Translations under genes and position numbers: made by a program | Shown: positions 9,885-19,277 of the stretch, in pieces | Numbering within the stretch: position 1 is the stretch's first letter | How the letters are laid out: each line of letters starts with the position of its first letter | The notes under the pieces: generated by a model | Seen by the model: only the letters and a program-made list of their open reading frames with translations | What the model was told of the DNA's origin: nothing | Database searches by the model: none | NCBI RefSeq assembly: GCF_000187995.2 | Contig: NZ_AEUW02000001.1 | Location: 1,736,001 to 1,800,000, forward strand | Origin: Streptococcus macacae NCTC 11558 | Lineage (GTDB): Bacteria > Bacillota > Bacilli > Lactobacillales > Streptococcaceae | DNA length: 64,000 nucleotides | Direction: 5' to 3'

Positions 9885-10030
9885 TTGTTGGAAGACAAAA
9901 AAGATTTTTGACTATTTAATACTTTTAGCGTAAAATAATAAGCAGTGATAAATTTAAAGAATAAAAAGAGTGAGAAAGTCTTGAGCTGGCTTTGCTAGCT
10001 TAGTTTCACATTCGGTTAAGGAGAATCAGT

Positions 10031-10612
10031 TTGGAATTAGAAGTATTTGCCGGACAAGAAAAAAATGAGCTATCAATGATTGAAGTTGCCCGTGCTATTT
10101 TAAATGCCCGTGGCCGTGATCATGAAATGTATTTCAGTGATCTGGTCAATGAAATACAAAACTATTTGGAAAAATCGGATTCAGATATTCGTCATGCCTT
10201 ACCTTACTTTTATTCAGACTTAAATACGGATGGCAGTTTTATTCCGCTTGGTGATAATAAGTGGGGACTGCGTTCTTGGTATGGGATCGATGAGATTGAT
10301 GAAGAGATTATCACTCTAGAAGATGAAGAAGACGGTACGCCTAAACGGAAAAGAAAGCGTGTCAATGCCTTTATGGACGGAGATGAGGATGCTATTGATT
10401 ATAGCGATGATGATCCAGAAGATGAAGGATTTGAGGCAGCTCATCAAGAAGAAGAGTACGATGATGACAATCCTGATGATGAAAAATCTGAAGTGGAGTC
10501 TTATGATTCTGAAATCAATGAGATCATTCCTGATGAAGACCTTGATGAAAATGTTGATCTTGATGAGGGGGATGAAGAAGATGAAGATGACTATCCTGAT
10601 GACGAGGAATAA
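10031..10612 (+). CDS. rpoE: RNA polymerase delta subunit RpoE
   Basis: 193 aa starting at TTG ([20 protein letters not shown]), with AAGGAG just upstream. The N-terminal globular HARE-HTH-like domain (about 1-95) is followed by a very acidic, Asp/Glu-rich tail from about residue 100 to the end, the hallmark of delta. It associates with RNA polymerase in Firmicutes, displaces nucleic acid and affects start-site selection and stress responses. A basic patch KRKRKRV sits at the boundary of domain and tail. Monocistronic. Confidence 0.96.
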   Translation: MELEVFAGQEKNELSMIEVARAILNARGRDHEMYFSDLVNEIQNYLEKSDSDIRHALPYFYSDLNTDGSFIPLGDNKWGLRSWYGIDEIDEEIITLEDEEDGTPKRKRKRVNAFMDGDEDAIDYSDDDPEDEGFEAAHQEEEYDDDNPDDEKSEVESYDSEINEIIPDEDLDENVDLDEGDEEDEDDYPDDEE

Positions 10613-10683
10613 GGGATTTCATCTTTACCTAAACAATAAAGCCAGTAACTATTCTTTTTAAAAATATAGCGACTAATTTTTCA

Positions 10684-10712
10684 TTGACAAAACTCATAAG
10701 ATAGTTTATATT
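10684..10712 (+). promoter_or_regulatory. pyrG promoter
   Basis: TTGACA (10684-10689), 17-base spacer, TATATT (10707-10712). The predicted start is GGGC at 10720-10723, seven bases after the -10. Confidence 0.85.
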
Positions 10713-10719
10713 ATCTATT

Positions 10720-10776
10720 GGGCACCTCTTTGAGGTCAGAATAAGCTCCCTGAATGAGGGAGCTATTTTTATTTTT
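10720..10776 (+). promoter_or_regulatory. pyrG CTP-sensing reiterative-transcription attenuator
   Basis: The transcript would begin GGGC and contain a terminator stem AGCTCCCT (10744-10751) / AGGGAGCT (10757-10764) followed by a T-rich run to 10776. In the characterised Gram-positive pyrG system, low CTP makes polymerase stutter and add extra G at the GGGC start; the poly-G pairs with the C/U-rich left arm of the terminator and allows read-through. All the needed parts are present here: GGG before C, correct promoter spacing, and CUCCC in the left arm. Confidence 0.88.
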
Positions 10777-10902
10777 CCCTCTATTGTGTTTCAGTTTTGC
10801 CTGTTTTTAACTTTTAAGGTATTTGAATATTGTCTTAAATCGATTACTAGCATGGTATGGACTGATTTACAATGAGTAAGTTTATTTATGAGGAGTTTAT
10901 AG

Positions 10903-12516
<1,614 letters not shown>

Positions 12517-12531
12517 TATAAAAACAAAGAA

Positions 12532-12562
12532 AAAAGCAGTGCCTGCCACTGCTTTTAAGTTT
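12532..12562 (+). terminator. pyrG terminator
   Basis: AAAAGCAGTG, loop cctgc, CACTGCTTTT (12547-12556), then AAGTTTTT. Confidence 0.8.
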
Positions 12563-12785
12563 TTAGTAGTAGAAGGTATAATAAAACGATTGCCTAAGCT
12601 AGCCTTGCTTTAACCAATAGACTTTGCTAAGTCCTTCTTCTTGATCTCGTTTACTGGATTTCAAGAAGAAGACTTTATTTTAGCGCCAGGCCTTTGGTTT
12701 TCGCCAGTTTAAAATATAGACAATCTATTTTTCAGCGTCAAATTTTTAGCTTTTATCAATTTCAATTGTCATTTCTCTTATTTAG
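12563..12785. other. Non-coding stretch with imperfect inverted repeat
   Basis: No gene recognised. AAGTCCTTCTTCTTGA (12629-12644) is nearly complementary to TCAAGAAGAAGACTT (12661-12675). It may be a decayed regulatory structure or element remnant; nothing more can be said from the sequence. Confidence 0.3.
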
Positions 12786-12843
12786 GCGAGGAAAGCAATC
12801 TCCAAACGAGACTTTCCGCCGTGATAAAAGAGAGTGGGACAGA
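12786..12843 (+). repeat. Dispersed intergenic repeat, copy 1
   Basis: Shares a nearly identical 43-base core (12801-12843, contains CGCCGTGATAAAAGAGAG and GTGGGACAGA, with one difference) with 33683-33725. Similarity extends to a GCGAG-AAAGC motif upstream. It lies in an intergenic region next to stem-loop structures, in a region of gene decay. Confidence 0.85.
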
Positions 12844-12954
12844 AAATCAATAATCTAAAGAATGTGATTTTTCAGCAAGTCCTAGTTTCTACTTGCTGAC
12901 CTAAAACAGTCCACAGGACTGTTTTTACTTTCACCTCTGTGTCTTGCAATGGCT

Positions 12955-12996
12955 CAGAAAAATCAAAGGAGGCCAAGGATTTTGATCCCGGCCTCC
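12955..12996 (-). terminator. Minus-strand hairpin terminator after the bacteriocin locus
   Basis: On the minus strand GGAGGCC pairs with GGCCTCC, followed by TTTGATTTTT. It would terminate the bacteriocin-locus transcript. The same hairpin style (GAGGC...GCCTC TTTGATTTTT) occurs on the plus strand at 33480-33520, so it may be part of a repeat family. A further hairpin AAACAGTCC/GGACTGTTT lies at about 12906-12926. Confidence 0.6.
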
Positions 12997-13054
12997 AGAA
13001 ATTAAGATATGTCAACCTACTATGGTTGATATAAAGCATTATCTGTGATGGTAC

Positions 13055-13216
13055 TCATTTCAAAAAGGGATGAATCATGTTAACTATTACTAAGATACAC
13101 TCCAGCATAAAAATTCCAAAACAGATAAGTTTAACAGCGCCACTTCGGCTATATTTAGAAATCAAGACTAATACTGCAAAACTTAATAATATTAACGAAT
13201 AAATAATAAACATCAT
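13055..13216 (-). CDS. Small two-helix membrane protein, possible bacteriocin immunity protein
   Basis: A 53-codon frame on the minus strand beginning MMFIIYSLILLSFAVLVLIS. It has a hydrophobic helix, a short basic stretch KYSRSG, a second hydrophobic helix, and ends IHPFLK. It starts 18 bases after the bacteriocin-like frame, the usual place for an immunity gene of class II bacteriocins. The ribosome site is weak and no family was recognised, so it could be an immunity protein, a second hydrophobic peptide or a chance frame. Confidence 0.5.
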   Translation of the reverse strand: MMFIIYSLILLSFAVLVLISKYSRSGAVKLICFGIFMLECILVIVNMIHPFLK

Positions 13217-13234
13217 ATATTCAACTCAACTTTT

Positions 13235-13492
13235 TTATAATGGGGTATTATAACCAACTCCAGCACCAAGGACAGCGCCGGCAACAGTACTGACAGCAAC
13301 GACTCCAGCCTCAGTAGCCCAGCCAAAGCCAGGGATACACATAACAGGAAGTGCCGCAGCACCTCCGGCTTTGGCTCCAGCAAGAGCTCCAGTAACACCG
13401 CCAGCGACAGCTCCTACCCAACCTTCACCTTGAATTTATGTGAGGTGATCAGCATCCAAAGATTCAAACTCTTCAAAAGCTAAACTATTCAT
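13235..13492 (-). pseudogene. Class II bacteriocin precursor with an in-frame stop in the leader
   Basis: Minus-strand ATG 13492 with AAAGGAA at ideal spacing encodes MNSLAFEEFESLDADHLT, a typical bacteriocin leader, then TAA at 13438-13436. The same frame then continues for 66 codons of Gly/Ala-rich peptide (GWVGAVAGGVTGALAG onward) with GxxxG-type repeats, one Cys, and a terminal GAGVGYNTPL, ending in TAA at 13237-13235. The expected double-Gly cleavage site reads GEG. Leader plus peptide resembles class IIb or Blp-type bacteriocins of streptococci. As written, no mature peptide can be made. The long minus-strand frame at 13213-13398 is a shadow of this gene. Confidence 0.75.
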
Positions 13493-13911
13493 GCTAAATT
13501 CCTTTAAAGAATAAAAATAAATATAATTTTTTATATTCGTTGTGCTAAAAAATGGAACAACAAACGAATATATGTATAGTTTAGTTTTTTTTAAGAAAAG
13601 TTCAAGAACATTTTTAATATTGTTGTCATTTTTTTATTTTTTGGAAACTATTTAGTTATTTTTCTGTTTTTTTTATTTTATTTTCATTATAAAATCTTTT
13701 AATTAAAATCCATCATAATTATAATTGAAAATGCCATTATTCTTTAAATATCAGTCATTGCATTGATTTCTTTGGAATTAGAACAAGCTGTACTGCGCAT
13801 AGAAGTATTAGATGGTTTACTTACTTCATAACGATAGCTATGATAGCTTAAATGAGTTTAGAATTGATATGGACTAAGGCTGAAGAATTTTGTAAAAATG
13901 AGAAAATATCC
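13493..13911. other. AT-rich non-coding region upstream of the bacteriocin remnant
   Basis: No gene recognised. ATATTCGTT (13533-13541) and AACGAATAT (13563-13571) form a 9-bp inverted repeat 41 bases upstream of the bacteriocin ATG and could be an operator. I did not find a convincing ComE/BlpR-type direct repeat. Confidence 0.4.
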
Positions 13912-13940
13912 TTGACACTACTTCGCTTAGTTGATATAAT
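13912..13940 (+). promoter_or_regulatory. tRNA-Leu promoter
   Basis: Perfect consensus TTGACA (13912-13917), 17 bases, TATAAT (13935-13940). Confidence 0.9.
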
Positions 13941-13956
13941 TTAAAAAGTTGCTGTC

Positions 13957-14042
13957 GCGGGGATGGCGGAATTGGCAGACGCGCAAGACTAAGGATCTTG
14001 TGACCGCTTTTGGTCGTGAGGGTTCAAGTCCCTCTCTCCGCA
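13957..14042 (+). tRNA. tRNA-Leu (anticodon AAG)
   Basis: 86-nt class II tRNA. Acceptor GCGGGGA pairs with TCTCCGC, discriminator A. Anticodon stem CAAGA/TCTTG encloses loop CTAAGGA, giving anticodon AAG. A long variable arm is present and the T-arm contains GGTTCAAGTCC. CCA is not encoded. Confidence 0.93.
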
Positions 14043-14047
14043 GTGTA

Positions 14048-14077
14048 AGAGCTGGCTGTTCAAGCCGGCTCTTTTTG
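14048..14077 (+). terminator. tRNA-Leu terminator
   Basis: AGAGCTGGCT (14048-14057), 5-base loop, AGCCGGCTCT (14063-14072), then TTTTT. Confidence 0.88.
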
Positions 14078-14084
14078 TCTTCCG

Positions 14085-14119
14085 AAAACCACCAGTTCAC
14101 ACTGGTGGTTTTGATTTTT
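14085..14119 (+). terminator. Second hairpin terminator after tRNA-Leu
   Basis: AAAACCACCAGT, loop tcac, ACTGGTGGTTTT (14101-14112), then GATTTTT. It is a perfect 12-bp stem. Confidence 0.8.
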
Positions 14120-14276
14120 GGGAGAATTAAAAATAAGAAAGTAAAGTATTTTACCATATAGCTAATTACAAAAATGGTAAGCAAATGGCGGGATAAATAA
14201 TTCTTTTTAACATAGGGAACCTCAACCTTCTTCATATTTATTTTTATTCTACTAAGAAATTTTTGGAAAACAGCAT

Positions 14277-14320
14277 ATTCGCAAATACGAAAATTTTTAA
14301 AAAATATCAGATTTGCGAAT
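14277..14320. repeat. Inverted repeat, 10-bp arms
   Basis: ATTCGCAAAT (14277-14286) and ATTTGCGAAT (14311-14320), perfect, 24-base AT-rich spacer. It lies between the tRNA-Leu terminators and the truncated peptidase gene and may be an orphaned operator or element end. Confidence 0.5.
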
Positions 14321-14344
14321 TTCTAGAAATCGTAAACTGAGATG

Positions 14345-14395
14345 ATAAAATAATGGTGTAAGATATCAACTAAATATCTTACACCATTATTTTAT
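14345..14395. repeat. Perfect 22-bp inverted repeat at a gene breakpoint
   Basis: Arms 14345-14366 (contains AATGGTGTAAGATAT) and 14374-14395, separated by 7 bases. The right arm runs directly into the homologous part of the truncated peptidase gene (from about 14397), so the structure sits at its breakpoint. It may be a terminator, a palindromic mobile-element relic or the product of a rearrangement. Confidence 0.75.
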
Positions 14396-14396
14396 T

Positions 14397-14927
14397 GAGA
14401 ATAGTTTTATTCCTAATGATTTGATTAAGGGAGTTGAATATTTAGTATCTAAAAATATAATTAATCATAATCATATTGGTTTAATAGCTTCTAGTGCTGG
14501 AGGAATAGTGGCGGGAGCTGCTCTAAACGAAACCCCCCAACTGTTTCGAAGCATACTCCTATTTTCTCCGTTTATTAATCCTTATGACGCACTTCAAAGA
14601 GATGATGATCCTCTATCTAAAATGGAGGTTTTAGAATGGGGAGACATAGGCGATAAAAAAGTTCGTGAGTATATTAAAACATATTCCCCTAGACAAAATG
14701 TTAACAAGGCAAAGAACTCTCAGACAACTGTGATTAGTTTATTAGGGGGAAAGGATCCATATATTAATAATAGTGATGTGTTTGATTGGAGTAATAAGTT
14801 GGAGTCTTACAATGTTAATAGTTTGGTTTATTTGAATGAAAAAGCCGGTCACGGAGGATTAACAATTGCAGATAATACATTGATAGGTGTGCTGAATTAT
14901 TTTTTTGAAGAAATAGAAAAACAATAG
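14397..14927 (+). pseudogene. C-terminal fragment of a prolyl-oligopeptidase-like (S9) serine hydrolase
   Basis: About 176 codons read ENSFIPNDLIKGVEYLV and on to EEIEKQ. All three catalytic positions of the family are visible: Ser in SSAGG, Asp in GGKDPY and His in KAGHGG. The N-terminal propeller and the first part of the hydrolase domain are missing, no ATG start or ribosome site exists (only a TTG at 14421), and the frame enters the inverted repeat upstream. An S9 peptidase normally has 600-700 residues. It is therefore a 5'-truncated remnant. Confidence 0.7.
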
Positions 14928-14944
14928 TAATGAAAGGAATCTAT

Positions 14945-15678
14945 ATGTTAGAAAAAAAGCATTAACTGCGACTCATCTCTCAAAAAGTTTTCGACTGGAT
15001 GTTCAGAGGAATATCTCAGTTTTAGAGGATATTTCCCTGAGTGCTGACTATGGTGAATTTATCTCCATTTTAGGTATCAGTGGATCTGGAAAGTCGACGC
15101 TATTAAAGTGTCTCGCCAGTTTATCAGAACCTACTAGTGGTCAAGTGAGTATTAATGGTGTTAATCCCTATAGATTACGCGATACAAAACTCGCTAAGCT
15201 GAGAAGACAGGATATTTCTGTGATTTTTCAATCTTATAATTTGGTTCCCGCTCTTCCCGTTTTAGAAAATGTTGCCCTCCCATTACGTCTCTCTCATAAA
15301 AAGGTCGATAGAGAAGCTATTCGTAAACTGATGAAACAGTTGAGATTTGAAGCTGGTCTAGATGCTTTTGTATCTACCTTATCAGGTGGCGAACAGCAAA
15401 AAGTGGCTATTGCTAGAACTATTTTATCTGATAGCAAGGTTATTTTTGCGGATGAACCAACCGGTGCTTTGGATAGTTTATCTCGCCAAGTTATTTTTGA
15501 TTTATTACGACAGTTAGCCAATCAGGGAAAGTGTATCTTAATGGTGACTCATGATATTGAATTGGCCAGTCAGACAGATCGCTCTCTGATTTTAAAGGAT
15601 GGTGTCATTTATCAAGAACTCTTAAAGCCCACGTCTCAATCCTTATACCAAGCTCTTGAAGCAGAAACAATAAAATGA
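14945..15678 (+). pseudogene. ABC exporter ATP-binding protein (MacB/LolD type), frameshifted near its start
   Basis: ATG 14945 after GAAAGGAA opens MLEKKH then stops. The tract at 14952-14958 has seven A; one more A would give MLEKKALTATHLSKSFRL and join the open frame that runs to 15678 (about 244 aa). Visible: Walker A GISGSGKST, signature LSGGEQQKVAIA, Walker B VIFADEPTGALD, H-loop VTHD. Its partner is the FtsX-like permease 13 bases downstream. Without the extra A, only an internal GTG (15145) lacking Walker A is available, so the product would be inactive unless slippage corrects it. Confidence 0.85.
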
Positions 15679-15691
15679 GAGGAGACTAACG

Positions 15692-17053
15692 ATGTTAAAA
15701 CTCATTTACTATCAATTCAACTATAGCAAGAAGCAGTGGTTAGGGACTTTGCCGGTTTTATTGGTTTCTAGTCTGATTATTGGAACTTCAATGAGTGGGA
15801 TTTTTAATATCACGAAGCATACTGAGATCTTTAAATATTTAGCAGATCCAACGCCACTTTTTGAAATGATCATTTTCTTTGGTGGGTTGACATTATTTTT
15901 ACTGATTTCAGGATTAATAAATTTTTTGATTTCAATTTTTAAGGAAGATTATCAACTCTGGACTGTTTTAGGTGCCAATCGTTCGCAGCTTTCATTATTG
16001 ATTGGCGGGCAATTGTTTTTAGTGACCTTTATCTTCAGCATCGCCACAACCATTCTTTCGACTTACTTAGCTGGCGGATACTATTCCCTCATACAGTCCT
16101 TTGTAGGTGAAAAGAGCCTTCCTAGTATTCCTTTTTCCTTTGATTGGCGGGCAGCCTTGCTTAGTTTATTCACAGTACCCTTGATTGCCGGGGCTAGCGG
16201 ATACTATTATTCGAGAAAACTTTTGAAAATTGGAGCGCTTGATAGAGAAAAGATAAGCAATAAAAGGCGTCCTCTTCATTTAATCACTAAGGGGAGCTTT
16301 GCACTTCTTGTTCTGGGTTTGTGGCTAAATTGTATCTATCTTTTATATTCAGCCTCCTTCACTAGTTCTCTCAATGTTAGATTTGACAGACTCAGTTCAA
16401 TTTTCTTTATGCTTTTGCTACATTTGCTCATTATTTACTTGCTGACTCCCTACCTTCAAATTTTTCAACTAAAATTCTTATCCAAAGTTTTAGCGAAATC
16501 TAATTACGCCATGATTCTAGCCAAATGGACTATTTTGCATAAACCTTCCTATTTAAAATCCTTACAGAGTTCAGTAGCCATGGGGATTACTTTAATTTCT
16601 GGTTTTTTATTATTAGCTCAAAACATCTCTGCTAGGTTCCAAACGGATAGTGTAACAGAGACCAAGGTTAGCTTTTTAGCTTTTCTTGCGGCTCCTATAG
16701 TTGTTATATTAGCTAACGTTATTTCTGTCACTATTTTATCTTCTTATCAAGATTTAAAAGATGTTAAACAGTTAAGTATTTTAGGAGTGTCAAAGCAAAA
16801 TCATCTCTGGCTCTTGCTATCCTATAGCTTGATTCACTCCCTTATTGTTTTTCTCACTTCGCTTTTGTTTAATCTTGTTATTCTTGCGATGGTTATGTTT
16901 GGTGTCCATTTATTTAATTATTCGATGGTAGACTATACCCCTGTTTTTACTATTGATTTACTTGTATCAGTTTTACTATTTGTTTTTATATTTATAACTA
17001 AATTCATCAGTATATTGCATGCAAATAGTCTTGATATAACAAAAAATGCATAA
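15692..17053 (+). CDS. FtsX-like ABC transporter permease
   Basis: 453 aa, intact, ATG 15692 after AGAGGAG. Around eight to ten hydrophobic segments, with an internal pattern of FtsX-like halves (QLWTVLGANRSQLSLLIGGQ and KDVKQLSILGVSKQNHLWLL, the two coupling regions). It pairs with the frameshifted ATPase. Family members export peptides or lipoproteins or confer peptide resistance; the substrate here is unknown. Two MacB-type features, a periplasmic core domain and a long loop, are absent. Confidence 0.8.
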   Translation: MLKLIYYQFNYSKKQWLGTLPVLLVSSLIIGTSMSGIFNITKHTEIFKYLADPTPLFEMIIFFGGLTLFLLISGLINFLISIFKEDYQLWTVLGANRSQLSLLIGGQLFLVTFIFSIATTILSTYLAGGYYSLIQSFVGEKSLPSIPFSFDWRAALLSLFTVPLIAGASGYYYSRKLLKIGALDREKISNKRRPLHLITKGSFALLVLGLWLNCIYLLYSASFTSSLNVRFDRLSSIFFMLLLHLLIIYLLTPYLQIFQLKFLSKVLAKSNYAMILAKWTILHKPSYLKSLQSSVAMGITLISGFLLLAQNISARFQTDSVTETKVSFLAFLAAPIVVILANVISVTILSSYQDLKDVKQLSILGVSKQNHLWLLLSYSLIHSLIVFLTSLLFNLVILAMVMFGVHLFNYSMVDYTPVFTIDLLVSVLLFVFIFITKFISILHANSLDITKNA

Positions 17054-17185
17054 TATTGGCTTATCTAATATCATTTCAAGATTCCACAGGAAAATCTCAT
17101 CATTCAGAAATCAAAAATATAGAAATAGATAAAGGTCTCCGTGGTGCTAATTAAACTCAAGACAACAAGAAAAAGCCCAAAAGGA

Positions 17186-17692
17186 CTATACTGTAAGTGA
17201 CGAAAAGCTATATCCTGGAGAGAACCCGCTTGGTTCTCTCTTTTTGATATTCAAGATTAAAAAAATCCGTTTCTTGAAGTTAGGGAAATTGCGATAGCCA
17301 AATCCTTGGAGCTTGATATCTTTGATAAATTTATTAATTGCTTCGAGTTTGGCGTTTGAGCAGTCTCATTCTAAAGCGTTTGCCATGTATGGCTTGTATT
17401 TTCAAAGGTCTGAAAAACCGTCTGAAATAGCGGATTAGCAGTATCTTTGCGGTCAAACTGATTCATGATTTGGATGCGAGTGCAGTTCATGGATCTGTTG
17501 AGAAGCAAAGATAATTTTGATATTTTGGTCTTTTATTCCAAGTAATTCTGTGGTATTGAAAGATGTCTCATAAGTCACTTTCTCATGAGTTGTTTGAACG
17601 CTTTTCATTATATGTCTTATGAGGCTTTTTGGGTATTCAAAAAGCCCTATAATCTCCGCAGCGGTTTTACCCACTGCAGAAATTATAGAGCC
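17186..17692 (-). mobile_element. ISL3-family insertion sequence remnant (internally deleted transposase)
   Basis: On the minus strand three separate blocks match the order of an ISL3/IS1193-type transposase: an N-terminal-like TTELLGIKDQNIKII, an internal RIQIMNQFDRK followed at once by PLFQTVFQTFE, and the C-terminal KLEAINKFIKDIKLQGFGY to a TAG at 17186. Large middle segments are missing and at least two frameshifts plus a TGA interrupt it. The element starts at 17692 with GGCTCTATAATTTCTG, the kind of end found on these elements, embedded in a larger palindrome (17644-17692). It is non-functional. Confidence 0.8.
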
Positions 17693-17776
17693 CCATTATT
17701 TGGCTAGGTGTCTTTTTTGTTTTAGAATTTTCAATCCTTTCTTTTATCTGAAAATGATCTAAAATTCTTTTAAGGC

Positions 17777-17805
17777 TGGTTTTTTATACTAATTTGTGCT
17801 AAAAT
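17777..17805 (+). promoter_or_regulatory. fba promoter
   Basis: Extended -10 TGC-TAAAAT (17797-17805) with a weak -35 TGGTTT at 17777-17782. Confidence 0.55.
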
Positions 17806-17856
17806 TAACTTTGTAAACGGGTTCAGACCCGAAAAATTAATAGGAGGCCTTTAAAA

Positions 17857-18738
17857 ATGGCAATCGTTTCAGCAGAAAAATTCGTCCAAGCAGCTCGTGA
17901 TAATGGCTATGCTGTTGGTGGATTTAACACTAATAATCTTGAATGGACTCAAGCTATCTTGCGTGCGGCAGAAGCTAAAAAAGCTCCAGTTCTCATTCAA
18001 ACTTCTATGGGTGCTGCCAAATATATGGGTGGCTACAAACTTTGTAAGGTTCTTATCGAAACTCTTGTAGAATCAATGGGAATTACTGTTCCTGTTGCGA
18101 TCCATCTTGACCATGGTCATTATGAAGATGCTCTTGAATGTATCGAAGTAGGTTACACTTCAATTATGTTTGATGGTTCACATCTTCCAGTTGAAGAAAA
18201 TCTTGAAAAAGCTAAAGAAGTTGTCGCAAAAGCACATGCTAAAGGTATTTCAGTAGAAGCTGAAGTTGGTACTATTGGCGGTGAAGAAGATGGTATTGTT
18301 GGCCGCGGTGAATTAGCACCGATTGAAGATGCTAAAGCAATGGTTGAAACTGGTATTGATTTCTTAGCAGCTGGTATTGGTAATATTCATGGTCCATACC
18401 CAGCAAACTGGGAAGGCCTTGACCTTGATCACTTGAAGAAATTGACAGAAGCTGTTCCAGGTTTCCCAATTGTCCTTCACGGCGGTTCAGGTATTCCTGA
18501 TGATCAAATTCGCGCAGCAATCAAACTCGGTGTTGCTAAAGTAAACGTAAACACTGAATGTCAAATTGCATTTGCTAAGGCAACACGTCAATTTGCTGCT
18601 GAATACGAAGCAAATGAAGCAGAATACGATAAGAAAAAACTCTTTGATCCGCGTAAGTTCTTGAAACCAGGTTTCGAAGCTATTACAGAAGCGGTTGAAG
18701 AACGTATTGATGTTTTCGGTTCAGAAGGCAAGGCTTAA
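17857..18738 (+). CDS. fba: Class II fructose-1,6-bisphosphate aldolase
   Basis: 293 aa, ATG 17857 after AGGAGG. Class II signatures are visible: HLDHGHYEDALECI with catalytic Asp and metal-ligand His, EAEVGTIGGEEDG, GIGNIHGPYP and LHGGSGIPDDQI. It is a Zn-dependent enzyme of glycolysis that cleaves fructose-1,6-bisphosphate to DHAP and glyceraldehyde-3-phosphate. Codon use is strongly biased, as expected for a highly expressed gene. It is monocistronic with its own terminator. Confidence 0.97.
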   Translation: MAIVSAEKFVQAARDNGYAVGGFNTNNLEWTQAILRAAEAKKAPVLIQTSMGAAKYMGGYKLCKVLIETLVESMGITVPVAIHLDHGHYEDALECIEVGYTSIMFDGSHLPVEENLEKAKEVVAKAHAKGISVEAEVGTIGGEEDGIVGRGELAPIEDAKAMVETGIDFLAAGIGNIHGPYPANWEGLDLDHLKKLTEAVPGFPIVLHGGSGIPDDQIRAAIKLGVAKVNVNTECQIAFAKATRQFAAEYEANEAEYDKKKLFDPRKFLKPGFEAITEAVEERIDVFGSEGKA

Positions 18739-18760
18739 TTTTATTGAGCTGGTCAGTCAA

Positions 18761-18788
18761 AAAATCCCGCTTAAGCGGGATTTTTTTA
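18761..18788 (+). terminator. fba terminator
   Basis: AAAATCCCGC, loop ttaa, GCGGGATTTT (18775-18784), then TTT. Confidence 0.92.
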
Positions 18789-18853
18789 TTATAAGATGAA
18801 GATTAATCAGGCAGAAAAAGAATTAAAAATAGGCTTATATCAGTTTGTGCTTA

Positions 18854-18881
18854 TTGACAAAATTTTTAGAAATAGTAAAAT
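18854..18881 (+). promoter_or_regulatory. tRNA-Thr promoter
   Basis: TTGACA (18854-18859), 16 bases, TAAAAT (18876-18881). Confidence 0.7.
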
Positions 18882-18891
18882 ACTACTGTTA

Positions 18892-18964
18892 GCCGATTTA
18901 GCTCAGCTGGTAGAGCAACGCACTCGTAACGCGTAGGTCACAGGTTCAAGTCCTGCAATCGGCA
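18892..18964 (+). tRNA. tRNA-Thr (anticodon CGT)
   Basis: 73 nt. Acceptor GCCGATT / AATCGGC with discriminator A, D-arm TAGCTCAGCTGGTAGAGCA, anticodon loop CTCGTAA giving CGT, T-arm GGTTCAAGTCC. CCA is not encoded. Confidence 0.95.
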
Positions 18965-18984
18965 TGTAAAATGTAATATAAATC

Positions 18985-19030
18985 AAAAGAGGCAAGGCAG
19001 CTCAATTGAGTTCCCTTGCCTCTTTTTGCA
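18985..19030 (+). terminator. tRNA-Thr terminator
   Basis: AAAAGAGGCAAGG (18985-18997) pairs with CCTTGCCTCTTTT (19014-19026), with T tail. A nested AGCTCAATTGAG palindrome occupies the loop. Confidence 0.9.
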
Positions 19031-19073
19031 GTGTATCAGAAAAGTTATCGAAATTAGTAAAGGAAAAAGGTAA

Positions 19074-19198
19074 ATGACTAATTACATAGATTTAGAAAAA
19101 AACAAATTGCAAAGCAAGAATATAATAAAAAACTAAAAGTTGGTAAAGAAGTTACAATTAACAGAGGAGCTAAAATCGGTTTAAAGACCCCATACTAA
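19074..19198 (+). pseudogene. Frameshifted N-terminal remnant related to the lipase gene at 19678
   Basis: ATG 19074 after AAAGG encodes MTNYIDLEK and then leaves frame in a seven-A run (19098-19104 region). With one more A it continues KKQIAKQEYNKKLKVGKEV and ends TPY-stop at 19198. That sequence parallels residues 10-30 of the downstream lipase (ERQKIAQAEYKNLKRKQKL), so it is the beginning of a paralogue whose remainder has been lost. About 40 codons. Confidence 0.65.
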
Positions 19199-19277
19199 GT
19201 CAAAGACAGATAGACTTATGTTATACTATAAGTAAATTAGTCCTCGTTTATTTATAAAATAACATAAAGGAGAGCAG

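Noticed and set aside
10323-10661. Met/Lys-rich 112-codon frame inside rpoE
   Set aside because: Shadow of the Asp/Glu-rich tail of RpoE in another frame.
13213-13398. Minus-strand 61-codon Leu-rich frame
   Set aside because: A shadow of the bacteriocin-like frame; only that frame has leader-like sequence and a ribosome site.
13493-13620. ComE/BlpR-type direct repeats upstream of the bacteriocin
   Set aside because: Looked for paired TTTAGG-like repeats and found only an unrelated inverted repeat.
17055-17153. Short frame after the permease ending GLRGAN-stop
   Set aside because: About 33 codons with no start or family; could be a gene remnant but cannot be supported.
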